Origin: Geodermatophilus pulveris
GTDB taxonomy: Bacteria; Actinomycetota; Actinomycetes; Mycobacteriales; Geodermatophilaceae
Reading direction: 5' to 3'
Length of the DNA: 64,000 bases
Assembly: GCF_900188375.1 (NCBI RefSeq)
Contig: NZ_FZOO01000011.1
Span: 62,001-126,000, forward strand
Under the pieces are notes generated by a model that worked only from the letters and a program-made list of their open reading frames with translations, made no database searches and was not told where the DNA came from. Made by a program: the position numbers and the translations under genes. The stretch's first letter is position 1, and each line of letters begins with the position of its first letter. Shown in pieces: positions 8,625 to 16,117 of the stretch.

Positions 8625-9497
8625 ATGGGCACTGACACTGGGATCTCGGTCCCGGAGCTCTCCGCAGTCCAGTACTCGACCGTGTACAACCTGTTCAGCC
8701 TGGTCATCGCGTCGATGATCTTCACGGCGCTGTACCTGCTCTTCTCGCGCGGCCGAGTAGCGCCGCGCTACCGCAACGCGCTCGTGGTGTCGGCGATCGT
8801 CTGTGGCATCGCCGCGTACCACTACATCCGGATCTTCGACAACTTCCAGGCGAGCTACCCGGCGGGGGCGACCATCGCCGACCCCCACCTGCTCTCCAAC
8901 GTGGAGTTCAACGAGGGCTACCGGTACGTCGACTGGCTGCTCACCGTCCCGCTGCTGCTCATCGAGACGGTGGCGGTCATGGCGCTGGCCAAGAGCGAGG
9001 CACGCAAGCTGCTGTGGAAGCTGGTCCCGGCGTCGGCGGCGATGATCGCGCTCGGGTACCCGGGCGAGATCACCAGCGAGGTCGGCCCCCGGCTGCTGTG
9101 GGGGACGCTGTCGACGATCCCGTTCATCTACCTGCTGTGGGTGCTCTTCGTCGAGCTGACCAGGTCCATCGACCGCCAGCCGCCGCAGGTGCAGCACACC
9201 ATCAAGATGCTGCGGCTGGCGCTGGTCGGGCTGTGGGGCGTCTACCCGATCGCCTACCTGTTCCCGGTCATCGGCGGTGACTTCTTCGGCGGATCGGACG
9301 GCTTCGTCCTGCGGCAGGCCGGCTACAGCATCGCCGACATCCTCGCGAAGGCGGCCTACGGTCTGGCCATCTACAAGATCGCGCGGGTGAAGAGCTCGCT
9401 GGAGGACCCGGCGTACGACGACGACCACGCCGTGCCCGGGCCCGGGGACGGCACGGCGGCCCGGCCCACCCCCGGCCGTGACACCGTCGCGGCCTGA
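8625..9497 (+). CDS. Microbial rhodopsin, outward proton pump (proteorhodopsin/xanthorhodopsin type)
   Basis: A 290-residue seven-helix retinal protein. Helix C reads YRYVDWLLTVPLLLIE: D103 (proton acceptor), T107 and E114 (donor) form the DTE motif of outward H+ pumps. H66 (AYHYIRIF) matches the His that pairs with the acceptor Asp. The Schiff-base lysine is K242 in DILAKAAYG. L111, at the colour-tuning site, predicts green absorption. LGYPGE and LWGTLSTIPF in helix E, with Gly160, resemble xanthorhodopsin-like pumps whose helix E glycine opens space for a carotenoid antenna; that assignment is inference. Start ATG 8625 has GGAG eight bases upstream. Retinal would come from the next gene. 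Confidence 0.93.
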   Translation: MGTDTGISVPELSAVQYSTVYNLFSLVIASMIFTALYLLFSRGRVAPRYRNALVVSAIVCGIAAYHYIRIFDNFQASYPAGATIADPHLLSNVEFNEGYRYVDWLLTVPLLLIETVAVMALAKSEARKLLWKLVPASAAMIALGYPGEITSEVGPRLLWGTLSTIPFIYLLWVLFVELTRSIDRQPPQVQHTIKMLRLALVGLWGVYPIAYLFPVIGGDFFGGSDGFVLRQAGYSIADILAKAAYGLAIYKIARVKSSLEDPAYDDDHAVPGPGDGTAARPTPGRDTVAA

Positions 9498-9526
9498 CCC
9501 AGAGCGGTCGTCGTGACCGTCGCACC

Positions 9527-9560
9527 GCGGACCGCCGCCGCTTCCGCGGCGGCGGTCCGC
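9527..9560 (+). terminator. Perfect 15-bp hairpin between opsin and blh
   Basis: GCGGACCGCCGCCGC (9527-9541), loop TTCC, and its exact complement (9546-9560). It begins 30 bp after the opsin stop and ends about 55 bp before the preferred blh start. There is no U tract, as is usual for actinobacterial terminators. It could stop most transcripts after the opsin or protect the opsin 3' end, giving more opsin than Blh. Confidence 0.55.
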
Positions 9561-9614
9561 CCGCCCGCCGGAACTGCGCCCGTCCCGCGGCCCCGCGCGC
9601 TGCAGGAACTGCCG

Positions 9615-10514
9615 GTGCTCACCCGGCTGCCGGTGGCCGTCCTGGCCGCGGTGCTCGCCCTGAGCGTGCTCGCCCCGGGGACGGCGGCCGCCGTCGCGCT
9701 GCCGGTGGCCGTGGTCGGGGCCGTCGTCGGCATCCCGCACGGCGCCGCGGACCACCTGGTCCCCTGGTGGTGGTCCGGTGGCCGGCAGGCCCCGCGGCGC
9801 ACCCTCGCCCTGGTCACCGCCGGCTACGCGGCCGTCGCCGCCGCGGCCGCCGCGGCGCTGCTGCTGCTCCCCACCCCGGCGCTGGCCGCGGCCCTGGTGC
9901 TCTCCGCGGTCCACTTCGGCCGCGGCGAGGTGGTCGCCTGGGCCGAGCGGGCCGGCCGGCCGGTGCCCGGCCCGGCCACGGACCTGCTGCCGTGCGCCGC
10001 GCACGGGCTGGCCGTCGTCGGCCTGCTGCTGTGGGTCGACCCGGCCACCACCGACCCCTGGGTGAGGGCGCTGTCGCCCGGCATCGCCGACGCCGCGCTG
10101 GCCAGCCGCACGCCGGGGCTCCTGCTGGTCGCGGTGACGGTCGCCGCCGCGACGGCGTGGCTGCTCGCCCGGGGGCGGGTGCGCGACGCCGGCGAGCTCC
10201 TGCTGGTCGCCGCCGTCTTCGCGGTCGCCCCGCCGCTGGCGGCCTTCGGCGCCTACTTCGGCCTCTGGCACGCCGTCCGGCACACCGGCCGACTGCTCGA
10301 CCTCGCCCGCCCCGCCGGGGGAGGACCGGGGTGGGGCCCGGCGGTCCGCCGGCTCGCCCGGGCCGGCGCGCTGCCGAGCGCCGTCGCGCTGGCCGCGGTG
10401 GCGGCGCTCTGGCAGCTGGGCGACGTCGCGGGCCTGCAGGCCCAGGTCAGCGTGCTGCTGGCGCTGACCTTCCCCCACGCCGCCGTCGTCTGGGCCCTCG
10501 ACCGCCGCGGGTGA
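9615..10514 (+). CDS. blh: Brp/Blh-family beta-carotene 15,15'-dioxygenase (retinal synthesis)
   Basis: An integral membrane enzyme that cleaves beta-carotene into two retinals. Family histidines are visible in GIPHGAADH, SAVHFGRGE and FGLWHAVRH, which supply the non-haem iron ligands. About eight hydrophobic segments are present. Two starts are possible. GTG 9513 gives 333 residues but places a perfect hairpin inside the first codons. GTG 9615 has AGGA seven bases upstream, begins just before the first membrane helix and gives 299 residues, the usual family length, so it is preferred. Pairing with the upstream opsin is the standard opsin-Blh partnership. Beta-carotene synthesis genes are not in this window. 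Confidence 0.88.
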   Translation: MLTRLPVAVLAAVLALSVLAPGTAAAVALPVAVVGAVVGIPHGAADHLVPWWWSGGRQAPRRTLALVTAGYAAVAAAAAAALLLLPTPALAAALVLSAVHFGRGEVVAWAERAGRPVPGPATDLLPCAAHGLAVVGLLLWVDPATTDPWVRALSPGIADAALASRTPGLLLVAVTVAAATAWLLARGRVRDAGELLLVAAVFAVAPPLAAFGAYFGLWHAVRHTGRLLDLARPAGGGPGWGPAVRRLARAGALPSAVALAAVAALWQLGDVAGLQAQVSVLLALTFPHAAVVWALDRRG

Positions 10515-10518
10515 CCCG

Positions 10519-10538
10519 GGCCTGACGGATGTCAGGCC
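10519..10538 (+). terminator. Hairpin after blh
   Basis: GGCCTGAC, loop GGAT, GTCAGGCC: an exact 8-bp stem starting four bases after the blh stop and upstream of the histidine kinase. It probably closes the light module. Confidence 0.55.
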
Positions 10539-10593
10539 GCCGCGCCGACGTCCGGCACTGCCGGGCGTCGGCGCCGGGCAGCACACTGCCCCC

Positions 10594-11754
10594 GTGCACG
10601 TCGAGAGCGGTCCCGCGCCGGTGCGGTCCCGGCCCGGCCCCGCGGACCCCCGGCCGCGCTGGTACCGCCTGAGCTGGGCGCTGCCCTGGCTCCTGTTCCA
10701 GTTCTTCCCCGTCGCCGACCTGGTGACCACCGACCGGCCGCCCGCCGTCCGGCTCGCCGCCGGCGCCGGGCTGGTGGTCTTCACCGCCGTCTACCTCGAC
10801 GTCTTCCGCCGGGCCTTCGGCGGCGGCGGCGGCGGCAGCGGGGACCGCGGCCCGGTGCTGGGCCGGCTGGCGGTCGTCGCCGGCCTCGGCCTCGTGCTTG
10901 CCGCGACGATGGGGCCGCCGTGGGCCGGGCTGCTCATCTACGTGTCCGCAGCCGCGGCGGCGGCGCTGCCCCAGCGCTGGGTGTGGCCGGCCGTGCTGGC
11001 CGCGGCCGCCGTGTGCGCCGCGGTGGTCACCCTCGGCGGGGACGGCGGGCCGCTCATCCTGCCGGTGATGTGCCTGCTCACCGCCTTCGCGCTGCGCGGC
11101 ACCCGCCACCTGGTCTCGGTCAACGCCGAGCTGGTGGAGGCCCGCGACGAACTGGCCCGCTCCGCCGTCGCCGAGGAGCGGCTGCGCTTCGCCCGCGACC
11201 TGCACGACCTGCTCGGGCACAGCCTGTCGCTCATCGCGCTGAAGTCCGAGCTGGCCGGCCGGCTGGCCGAGCGCGATCCCGCCCGCGCCCGAGCCGAGAT
11301 GGCCGACGTCGAGGCTGCCGCCCGCCGCGCGCTGGCCGAGGTCCGGGAGGCGGTCAGCGGCTACCGGCAGGTCGGCCTCGCCCTGGCGCTCGCCGAGGCC
11401 CGCGCCGCCCTGTCCGCCGCCGGCGTCGGCCTGTGGGCGCCGTCGGCCGTGCCCGACCTGCCCGGTCCGGTCGACGCCGTGCTCGGCTGGGTGGTGCGCG
11501 AGGCGACGACGAACACGCTGCGGCACAGCGGCGCCCGCACGCTCACCGTCGGCCTGTCCCGCTCCGGGGAGGACCTCGTCCTGACCGTCACGGACGACGG
11601 CCGCGGCCCCGGCGGCCCGCCGGGCGCGGGGCTGACCGGGTTGGCCGAGCGGCTGCGCGGGTTCGGCGGCCGGCTGGAGCACGGCCCGGCGCCAGGCGGC
11701 GGGTTCCGGCTGGCCGCCCGGCTGCCCGCGGCCGACCGGGTGGGTGCCCGGTGA
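10594..11754 (+). CDS. Sensor histidine kinase, HisKA_3 (DesK/NarX-like)
   Basis: A 386-residue kinase. About five membrane helices lie between residues 25 and 175 with almost no extracytoplasmic domain, so the signal is probably sensed in or at the membrane. The dimerisation helix has RDLHDLLGHSLSLIALK with the phospho-acceptor His. The ATPase domain has the N box (REATTNTLRHSG) and G boxes (TDDGRG, GLTGLAERL). Start GTG 10594. It overlaps the response regulator by four bases (GTGA), so the pair is co-translated. DesK homologues sense membrane fluidity; the signal here is unknown. Confidence 0.9.
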   Translation: MHVESGPAPVRSRPGPADPRPRWYRLSWALPWLLFQFFPVADLVTTDRPPAVRLAAGAGLVVFTAVYLDVFRRAFGGGGGGSGDRGPVLGRLAVVAGLGLVLAATMGPPWAGLLIYVSAAAAAALPQRWVWPAVLAAAAVCAAVVTLGGDGGPLILPVMCLLTAFALRGTRHLVSVNAELVEARDELARSAVAEERLRFARDLHDLLGHSLSLIALKSELAGRLAERDPARARAEMADVEAAARRALAEVREAVSGYRQVGLALALAEARAALSAAGVGLWAPSAVPDLPGPVDAVLGWVVREATTNTLRHSGARTLTVGLSRSGEDLVLTVTDDGRGPGGPPGAGLTGLAERLRGFGGRLEHGPAPGGGFRLAARLPAADRVGAR

Positions 11755-12356
11755 TCCGGGTGCTGGTCGCCGAGGACCAGGCGATGGTCCGCGGCGCGCT
11801 GCGGGCGCTGCTGGAGCTGGAGGAGGACATCGCCGTCGTCGCCGAGGTCGGCCGCGGGGACCTGGTCGTCGACGCCGCCCGGGAGCACCGGCCCGACGTC
11901 GCGCTGCTGGACATCGAGATGCCCGGCTGCGACGGGCTGGAGGCCGCCCGGGCGCTGGCCGCGGCGGTCCCCGGCTGCCGGGCCGTCGTCCTCACCACGT
12001 TCGGCCGCCCGGGCTTCCTGCGCCGCGCGATGGAGGTGGGTGCCGCCGGGTTCCTGGTCAAGGACGCGCCGGTCGCCGAGCTGGCCCGCGCCATCCGCGC
12101 CGTCGTCGCCGGCGAGCGGGTGATCGACCGGGACCTGGCCGCCGCGGCGCTGGCGCTCGGCGCGACGCCGCTGTCCACCCGGGAGGCCGACGTGCTGCGC
12201 GCCGCCGCCGACGGCGCGACGGTCGCCGACATCGCCCGGGGGCTGTTCCTGTCCGAGGGGACGGTGCGCAACTACCTGTCGTCGGCGATCGGCAAGACCG
12301 GCGCGCGGACCCGGGTCGAGGCCGCGCGGGTGGCCGCCGACAAGGGCTGGCTCTGA
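11751..12356 (+). CDS. LuxR/NarL-family response regulator (DesR-like)
   Basis: A 201-residue regulator. The receiver domain has the acidic pair (AEDQAM), the phospho-acceptor Asp in VALLDIEMPG, the switch Thr in LTTFG and the Lys in VKDAP. The C-terminal HTH has LSTREADVLRAAADG and FLSEGTVRNYLS. It partners the upstream kinase. Start GTG 11751 overlaps the kinase stop. The stop is followed at once by hairpin repeat copy B. Confidence 0.92.
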   Translation: MIRVLVAEDQAMVRGALRALLELEEDIAVVAEVGRGDLVVDAAREHRPDVALLDIEMPGCDGLEAARALAAAVPGCRAVVLTTFGRPGFLRRAMEVGAAGFLVKDAPVAELARAIRAVVAGERVIDRDLAAAALALGATPLSTREADVLRAAADGATVADIARGLFLSEGTVRNYLSSAIGKTGARTRVEAARVAADKGWL

Positions 12357-12413
12357 GGGACCCCCTCGCCCTCCACCACTGGCTCCGCTCGCGGCGGGCC
12401 CCTGCGGAGGGCC
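12357..12413 (+). repeat. Intergenic hairpin repeat, copy B
   Basis: Second copy of the unit described at 5292-5352. It shares GCTCGCGGCGGGCCCCTGC and the flanking GGACC and GGCC blocks. The arms CCCTCGC and GCGGAGGG pair with one bulge. It lies in the 58-bp gap between two convergent genes, where a bidirectional terminator would be expected. Confidence 0.55.
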
Positions 12414-12414
12414 T

Positions 12415-12732
12415 TCAGCCCTGGATGGCGGGGACGATCGCGTCGAGGTCCAGCACCCGCACGTGGATGACGTTGCGCTGCTGCAGCGCCGCCCGCAGCG
12501 CCCGGTGCAGGCCGTCCTCCAGGTACAGCTCGCCCTGCCACTGGACGGCGTGCGGGAACAGGTCGCCGTAGAAGGTGGAGTCCTCGGCGAGCAGGGTGTC
12601 CAGGGCCAGCTCGCGCTTGGTGGTGGTCATCGTGTCCAGCCGGACCTGCCGCGGGGGGATCATCGCCCAGTCCCGCGCCGACAGCCCGTGGTCGGGGTAC
12701 GGCCGGCCGTTCCGGACCGCCTTGAAGATCAG
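12415..12732 (-). CDS. Conserved actinobacterial protein of the hrcA neighbourhood (sometimes labelled VapB-like)
   Basis: A family commonly found next to hrcA in actinobacteria (comparable to mycobacterial Rv2375, from memory). Conserved blocks are GRPYPDHG, DSTFYGDLFPH and YLEDGLHRALRAALQQR. The last block and the size have led to the label VapB-like antitoxin, but no toxin gene is adjacent. An ATG at 12630 would give 71 residues and drop the conserved GRPYPDHG block. A CTG at 12732 has GGAGG seven bases upstream and gives 105 residues, matching homologues, so this unusual start is preferred. Function is unknown. Confidence 0.7.
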   Translation of the reverse strand: MIFKAVRNGRPYPDHGLSARDWAMIPPRQVRLDTMTTTKRELALDTLLAEDSTFYGDLFPHAVQWQGELYLEDGLHRALRAALQQRNVIHVRVLDLDAIVPAIQG

Positions 12733-12831
12733 GGTGGAGCCTCCGCTCTGCACCGCCCGTGCGGGCGCTGGACCGCGGCCCACCCTATCGACCCCCCTGC
12801 TGCCTGTCCGGCCCCGTCCAGAGGCCCACCC

Positions 12832-12888
12832 GGCCCCGTCCCGAGGCTCGCCGCGAGCCTGCGAGCGGTGAGCAGGACGGGGTCCTTC
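12832..12888 (-). repeat. Intergenic hairpin repeat, copy C (inverted)
   Basis: Third copy, in the opposite orientation to copies A and B. CCCCGTCC (12834-12841) pairs with GGACGGGG (12875-12882), and the loop again holds the reverse complement of CACCGCTCGCAGGCTCGCGGCG. It ends about 25 bp before the hrcA promoter. Confidence 0.58.
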
Positions 12889-12915
12889 TACGGGGAGGGG
12901 ACGGAGTCCGTCGCG

Positions 12916-12951
12916 TATGCTGGGCTGGCACTCTGTCCGTGCGAGTGCCAG
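12916..12951 (+). promoter_or_regulatory. CIRCE operator with adjacent -10 box, upstream of hrcA
   Basis: CTGGCACTC (12925-12933), nine bases, GAGTGCCAG (12943-12951): a perfect 9-9-9 inverted repeat matching the CIRCE consensus TTAGCACTC-N9-GAGTGCTAA in the core GCACTC/GAGTGC. A -10-like TATGCT lies at 12916-12921, so bound HrcA would cover the transcription start. This predicts that hrcA-dnaJ-rsmE represses itself and is released by heat. Confidence 0.85.
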
Positions 12952-13033
12952 TGCCCGGGGCTCCGCCGCCCGGGGTGCCGGGGCTCCGGCCGGGGTCCGC
13001 CCGACGCGTCGACCGGTACGGGGAGGTGTCACC

Positions 13034-14056
13034 GTGGCGCACGACGAGCGCCGCCTGCAGGTCCTGCGGGCCATCGTGCAGGACTACGTCTCGACCAACG
13101 ACCCGGTGGGCAGCAAGGCCCTGGCCGAGCGGCACGACCTCGGGGTCTCGCCGGCCACGATCCGCAACGACATGGCCGTGCTCGAGGAGCAGGGCTACAT
13201 CACCCAGCCGCACACCAGCGCCGGCCGGGTGCCCACCGACAAGGGCTACCGGCTGTTCGTCGACCGGCTGTCGGCGGTCAAGCCGCTGTCGGTCGCCGAG
13301 CGGCGGGCGATCGAGCGCTTCCTGGACGGCGCGCTGGACCTGCACGACATCCTCAGCCGCACGGTGCGGCTGCTCGCCCAGCTCACCCACCACGTCGCCG
13401 TCGTGCAGTACCCGACGCTGTCGCGCAGCGCCGTCCGCCACCTCGAGGTGGTGCAGGTGGCCGCGGCCCGGCTGCTGCTGGTGCTGATCACCGACACCGG
13501 CCGGGTGGAGCAGCGGCTGGTCGACTGCCCGGTCGACTGCGACGGCGACGACGTCGCCGAGCTGCGCGCGCTGCTCAACCAGACCTTCGCGGGCACCCGG
13601 CTCACCGACGCCGCCGGGCGGGTGCCCGACCTGCTGGACACCGCGCCGCCGCACCTGCGCCGGCTGGTCGCCGCGGTCAGCGCGGCCCTGGTCGAGACGC
13701 TGGTGGAGCCGGGGGAGGACCGCCTGGTCGTCGGCGGCACGGCGAACCTCGCCCGGGTCGCCGTCGACTTCCCCGGCAGCCTGCGCCCGCTGCTGGAGGC
13801 GCTGGAGGAGCAGGTCGTCGTCCTGCGGCTGATCAGCGAGGTGGACGCCGGCGGGGCCGTCCTGGTCCGGATCGGCGAGGAGAACGCGCACGAGGCGCTC
13901 TCCGGTGCGTCGGTCGTCTCCGTGGGGTACGGGTCCGGTGACCGCGCCCTCGGCGGGCTGGGCATCGTCGGCCCCACCCGCATGGACTACCCGACCAACA
14001 TGGCCGCGGTGCGCGCCGTGGCCCGCTACGTCGGCCAGATCCTGGCCGAGAGCTGA
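13034..14056 (+). CDS. hrcA: Heat-inducible transcription repressor HrcA
   Basis: A 340-residue repressor that binds CIRCE and needs GroEL for activity. The N-terminal winged helix includes [36 protein letters not shown] and [14 protein letters not shown]. The GAF-like middle domain and C-terminal [19 protein letters not shown] are typical. Start GTG 13034 follows GGGAGG with good spacing. A longer upstream frame would run through the CIRCE leader and is rejected. Confidence 0.95.
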   Translation: MAHDERRLQVLRAIVQDYVSTNDPVGSKALAERHDLGVSPATIRNDMAVLEEQGYITQPHTSAGRVPTDKGYRLFVDRLSAVKPLSVAERRAIERFLDGALDLHDILSRTVRLLAQLTHHVAVVQYPTLSRSAVRHLEVVQVAAARLLLVLITDTGRVEQRLVDCPVDCDGDDVAELRALLNQTFAGTRLTDAAGRVPDLLDTAPPHLRRLVAAVSAALVETLVEPGEDRLVVGGTANLARVAVDFPGSLRPLLEALEEQVVVLRLISEVDAGGAVLVRIGEENAHEALSGASVVSVGYGSGDRALGGLGIVGPTRMDYPTNMAAVRAVARYVGQILAES

Positions 14057-14071
14057 GGACAGACCCCCCTG

Positions 14072-15202
14072 ATGGCAACCGACTACTTCGCCGTGCTGGG
14101 CCTCCCCCGTGGTGCCAGTGACACGGACATCAAGAAGGCCTACCGGCGGCTGGCCCGGGACCTGCACCCGGACGTCAACCCCGAGCCGGAGGCCAAGGAG
14201 CGCTTCCAGGAGGTCAGCCGCGCCTACCAGGCGCTGACCGACCCGGACAAGCGGCGCATCGTCGACCTGGGCGGCGACCCGTTCGACACGGGACCGGGCG
14301 CGGGGGCCGGCGCCGGCGGCTTCGGCGGCCCCGGCTTCGGCGGCCTGGGCGACATCATGGACGCCTTCTTCGGCGGCGGGGCCGCGCGCGGCCCGCGCAG
14401 CCGGGTGCAGGCCGGCGGGGACGCGCTCATCCGCCTGGACCTCGACCTGGACGAGACGGTGTTCGGCACCACCCGGGACATCACCGTCGACACCGCCGTC
14501 CTGTGCGACGCCTGCACCGGTGCCGGCACCGCGCCGGGCACCCACCCGACCACCTGCACCACCTGCGCCGGGCGCGGCGAGGTGCAGAGCGTGCAGCGCT
14601 CCTTCCTCGGCCAGGTCGTCGCCACCCGCCCCTGCCCGACCTGCGCCGGCACCGGGCAGGTCATCCCGGAGCCGTGCCCGAAGTGCGGCGGCGACGGGCG
14701 GGTGCGCGCCCGCCGCACCATCCCGGTCAAGGTGCCCGCCGGCGTGGAGGACGGCATGCGGATCCGGCTCACCGGCCACGGCGAGGTCGGCCCCGGCGGC
14801 GGGCCGGCCGGCGACCTGTACGTGGAGATCGCCGAGCGCCCGCACGACGTGTTCACCCGGGACGGCGAGGACCTGCACTGCCGGGTCACCCTGCCGATGA
14901 CCGCCGCCGCCCTGGGCACGACGCTCACCCTGGAGACCCTCGACGGGCCGGAGGAGGTCGACATCCGCCCGGGCACCCAGTCCGGCAGCGTGCTCACCCT
15001 GCGCGCCAAGGGCGCCCCGCGGCTGCGCGCCACCGGCCGCGGCAACCTGCTGGTGCACGTCGAGGTGGAGACGCCCACCCGGCTGGACGCCGAGCAGGAG
15101 AAGCTGCTCCGCGAGCTGGCCGCGCTGCGCGGCGAGGACCGGCCCGCGGCCGCCGGGTCGGAGAACAACCACGGCGGGCTGTTCTCCCGGCTGTTCAAGT
15201 GA
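14072..15202 (+). CDS. dnaJ: Chaperone protein DnaJ (DnaJ2)
   Basis: A 376-residue type I DnaJ. The J domain (residues 3-68) contains the HPD tripeptide in RDLHPDVN. A Gly/Phe-rich stretch follows ([14 protein letters not shown]), then four zinc repeats [24 protein letters not shown] and CPKCGGDG, and the C-terminal substrate domain. It stimulates DnaK ATPase and holds unfolded clients. It starts 15 bp after hrcA in the same operon, so it should be heat-induced through CIRCE. A second dnaJ usually sits with dnaK elsewhere. Confidence 0.95.
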   Translation: MATDYFAVLGLPRGASDTDIKKAYRRLARDLHPDVNPEPEAKERFQEVSRAYQALTDPDKRRIVDLGGDPFDTGPGAGAGAGGFGGPGFGGLGDIMDAFFGGGAARGPRSRVQAGGDALIRLDLDLDETVFGTTRDITVDTAVLCDACTGAGTAPGTHPTTCTTCAGRGEVQSVQRSFLGQVVATRPCPTCAGTGQVIPEPCPKCGGDGRVRARRTIPVKVPAGVEDGMRIRLTGHGEVGPGGGPAGDLYVEIAERPHDVFTRDGEDLHCRVTLPMTAAALGTTLTLETLDGPEEVDIRPGTQSGSVLTLRAKGAPRLRATGRGNLLVHVEVETPTRLDAEQEKLLRELAALRGEDRPAAAGSENNHGGLFSRLFK

Positions 15203-15215
15203 CGCCGGCGGCGGC

Positions 15216-15983
15216 ATGAGCACCGTGCCCACCGACGACCGGGTCCCCGAGCTGGACGGCGCGCCGCTGTTCCTGCTCGACCAGCTGCCCGACACCGCCG
15301 AGCTGCTGGTCGGCGGGTCCGAGGGGCGGCACGCCGTCGACGTGCTGCGGCTGACCCCCGGCGAGCGGGTGCGGGTCGGCGACGGCCGCGGCACCGTCGC
15401 CGAGGGCGAGGTCGCCGCCGCCGGGCCGGAGGGGCTGCGGGTGCGGGTCACCGCCCGCCACGAGGTGCCCCCGCGGGCGCTGGAGCTGGTGCTGGTGCAG
15501 GCCCTGCCCAAGGGCGAGCGCGGCCCGCTGGCCGTGGAGCTGGCCACCGAGCTCGGCGTCGACCGGATCGTGCCGTGGGCGGCGTCCCGCTGCGTCACCC
15601 GCTGGCGGGAGGACCGCGCGGCCAAGGGCGTGGCGAAGTGGCGGGCGGCGGCCCGGGCGGCCAGCAAGCAGTCCCGCCGTCCCCGCGTGCCGGAGGTCAC
15701 CGACGTCATGACCACCCGGCAGGTCTGCGGCGAGCTGGCCGAGCTCGACGTGGCGCTGGTGCTGCACGAGCAGGCCCGCCACCCGCTGGCCCGCGTCGAC
15801 CTGCCGTCGTCCGGTTCGGTCGCGGTGGTGGTGGGCCCGGAGGGCGGGCTCAGCGACGGCGAGGTGGTCGCGCTGAACGCCGCCGGCGCCCGCCCGGTGC
15901 GGCTGGGCCCGGAGGTGCTGCGCACCTCGACCGCCGGCGCCGCCGCGCTCGCCGCCCTGTCCGTGCGCACCCGCTGGGCGTAG
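15216..15983 (+). CDS. rsmE: 16S rRNA (uracil1498-N3)-methyltransferase RsmE
   Basis: A 255-residue SPOUT-class methyltransferase that modifies U1498 of 16S rRNA. The knot region has VVVGPEGGLSDGEV and LGPEVLRTSTAGAAAL, the S-adenosylmethionine site. The N-terminal PUA-like domain contains GRHAVDVLRL. It follows dnaJ by 13 bp and ends the heat-shock operon. In many actinobacteria hinT or phoH comes next; here transporter genes intervene. Confidence 0.93.
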   Translation: MSTVPTDDRVPELDGAPLFLLDQLPDTAELLVGGSEGRHAVDVLRLTPGERVRVGDGRGTVAEGEVAAAGPEGLRVRVTARHEVPPRALELVLVQALPKGERGPLAVELATELGVDRIVPWAASRCVTRWREDRAAKGVAKWRAAARAASKQSRRPRVPEVTDVMTTRQVCGELAELDVALVLHEQARHPLARVDLPSSGSVAVVVGPEGGLSDGEVVALNAAGARPVRLGPEVLRTSTAGAAALAALSVRTRWA

Positions 15984-16078
15984 AGCTCCCGGTGTGCCGC
16001 GACGCGGGGCCCGGAGGGCTCCCGGCGCGGTGCGCGGCAGGGCTCAGCGTGAGCCGGGGACGGGTACGTGGCCGCGGT

Positions 16079-16096
16079 GTCGGCCGGTAGGCCGAC
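16079..16096. terminator. Hairpin between convergent rsmE and the phnE-like gene
   Basis: GTCGGCC, loop GGTA, GGCCGAC: an exact 7-bp stem in the 134-bp gap between convergent genes. A smaller 6-bp stem (GGCTCA-GCG-TGAGCC) lies at 16041-16055. Either could serve as a bidirectional terminator. Confidence 0.42.
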
Positions 16097-16117
16097 GGTG
16101 TCACCGGGGCCACCGCA

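Noticed and set aside
7668-10784. A minus-strand frame of more than 1000 codons across the light module
   Set aside because: Antisense to three well-supported genes and rich in Arg, Gly and Gln with no domain; a GC-rich shadow.
12415-12732. Toxin-antitoxin pair
   Set aside because: The VapB-like label is only by family name; no toxin frame lies beside it.
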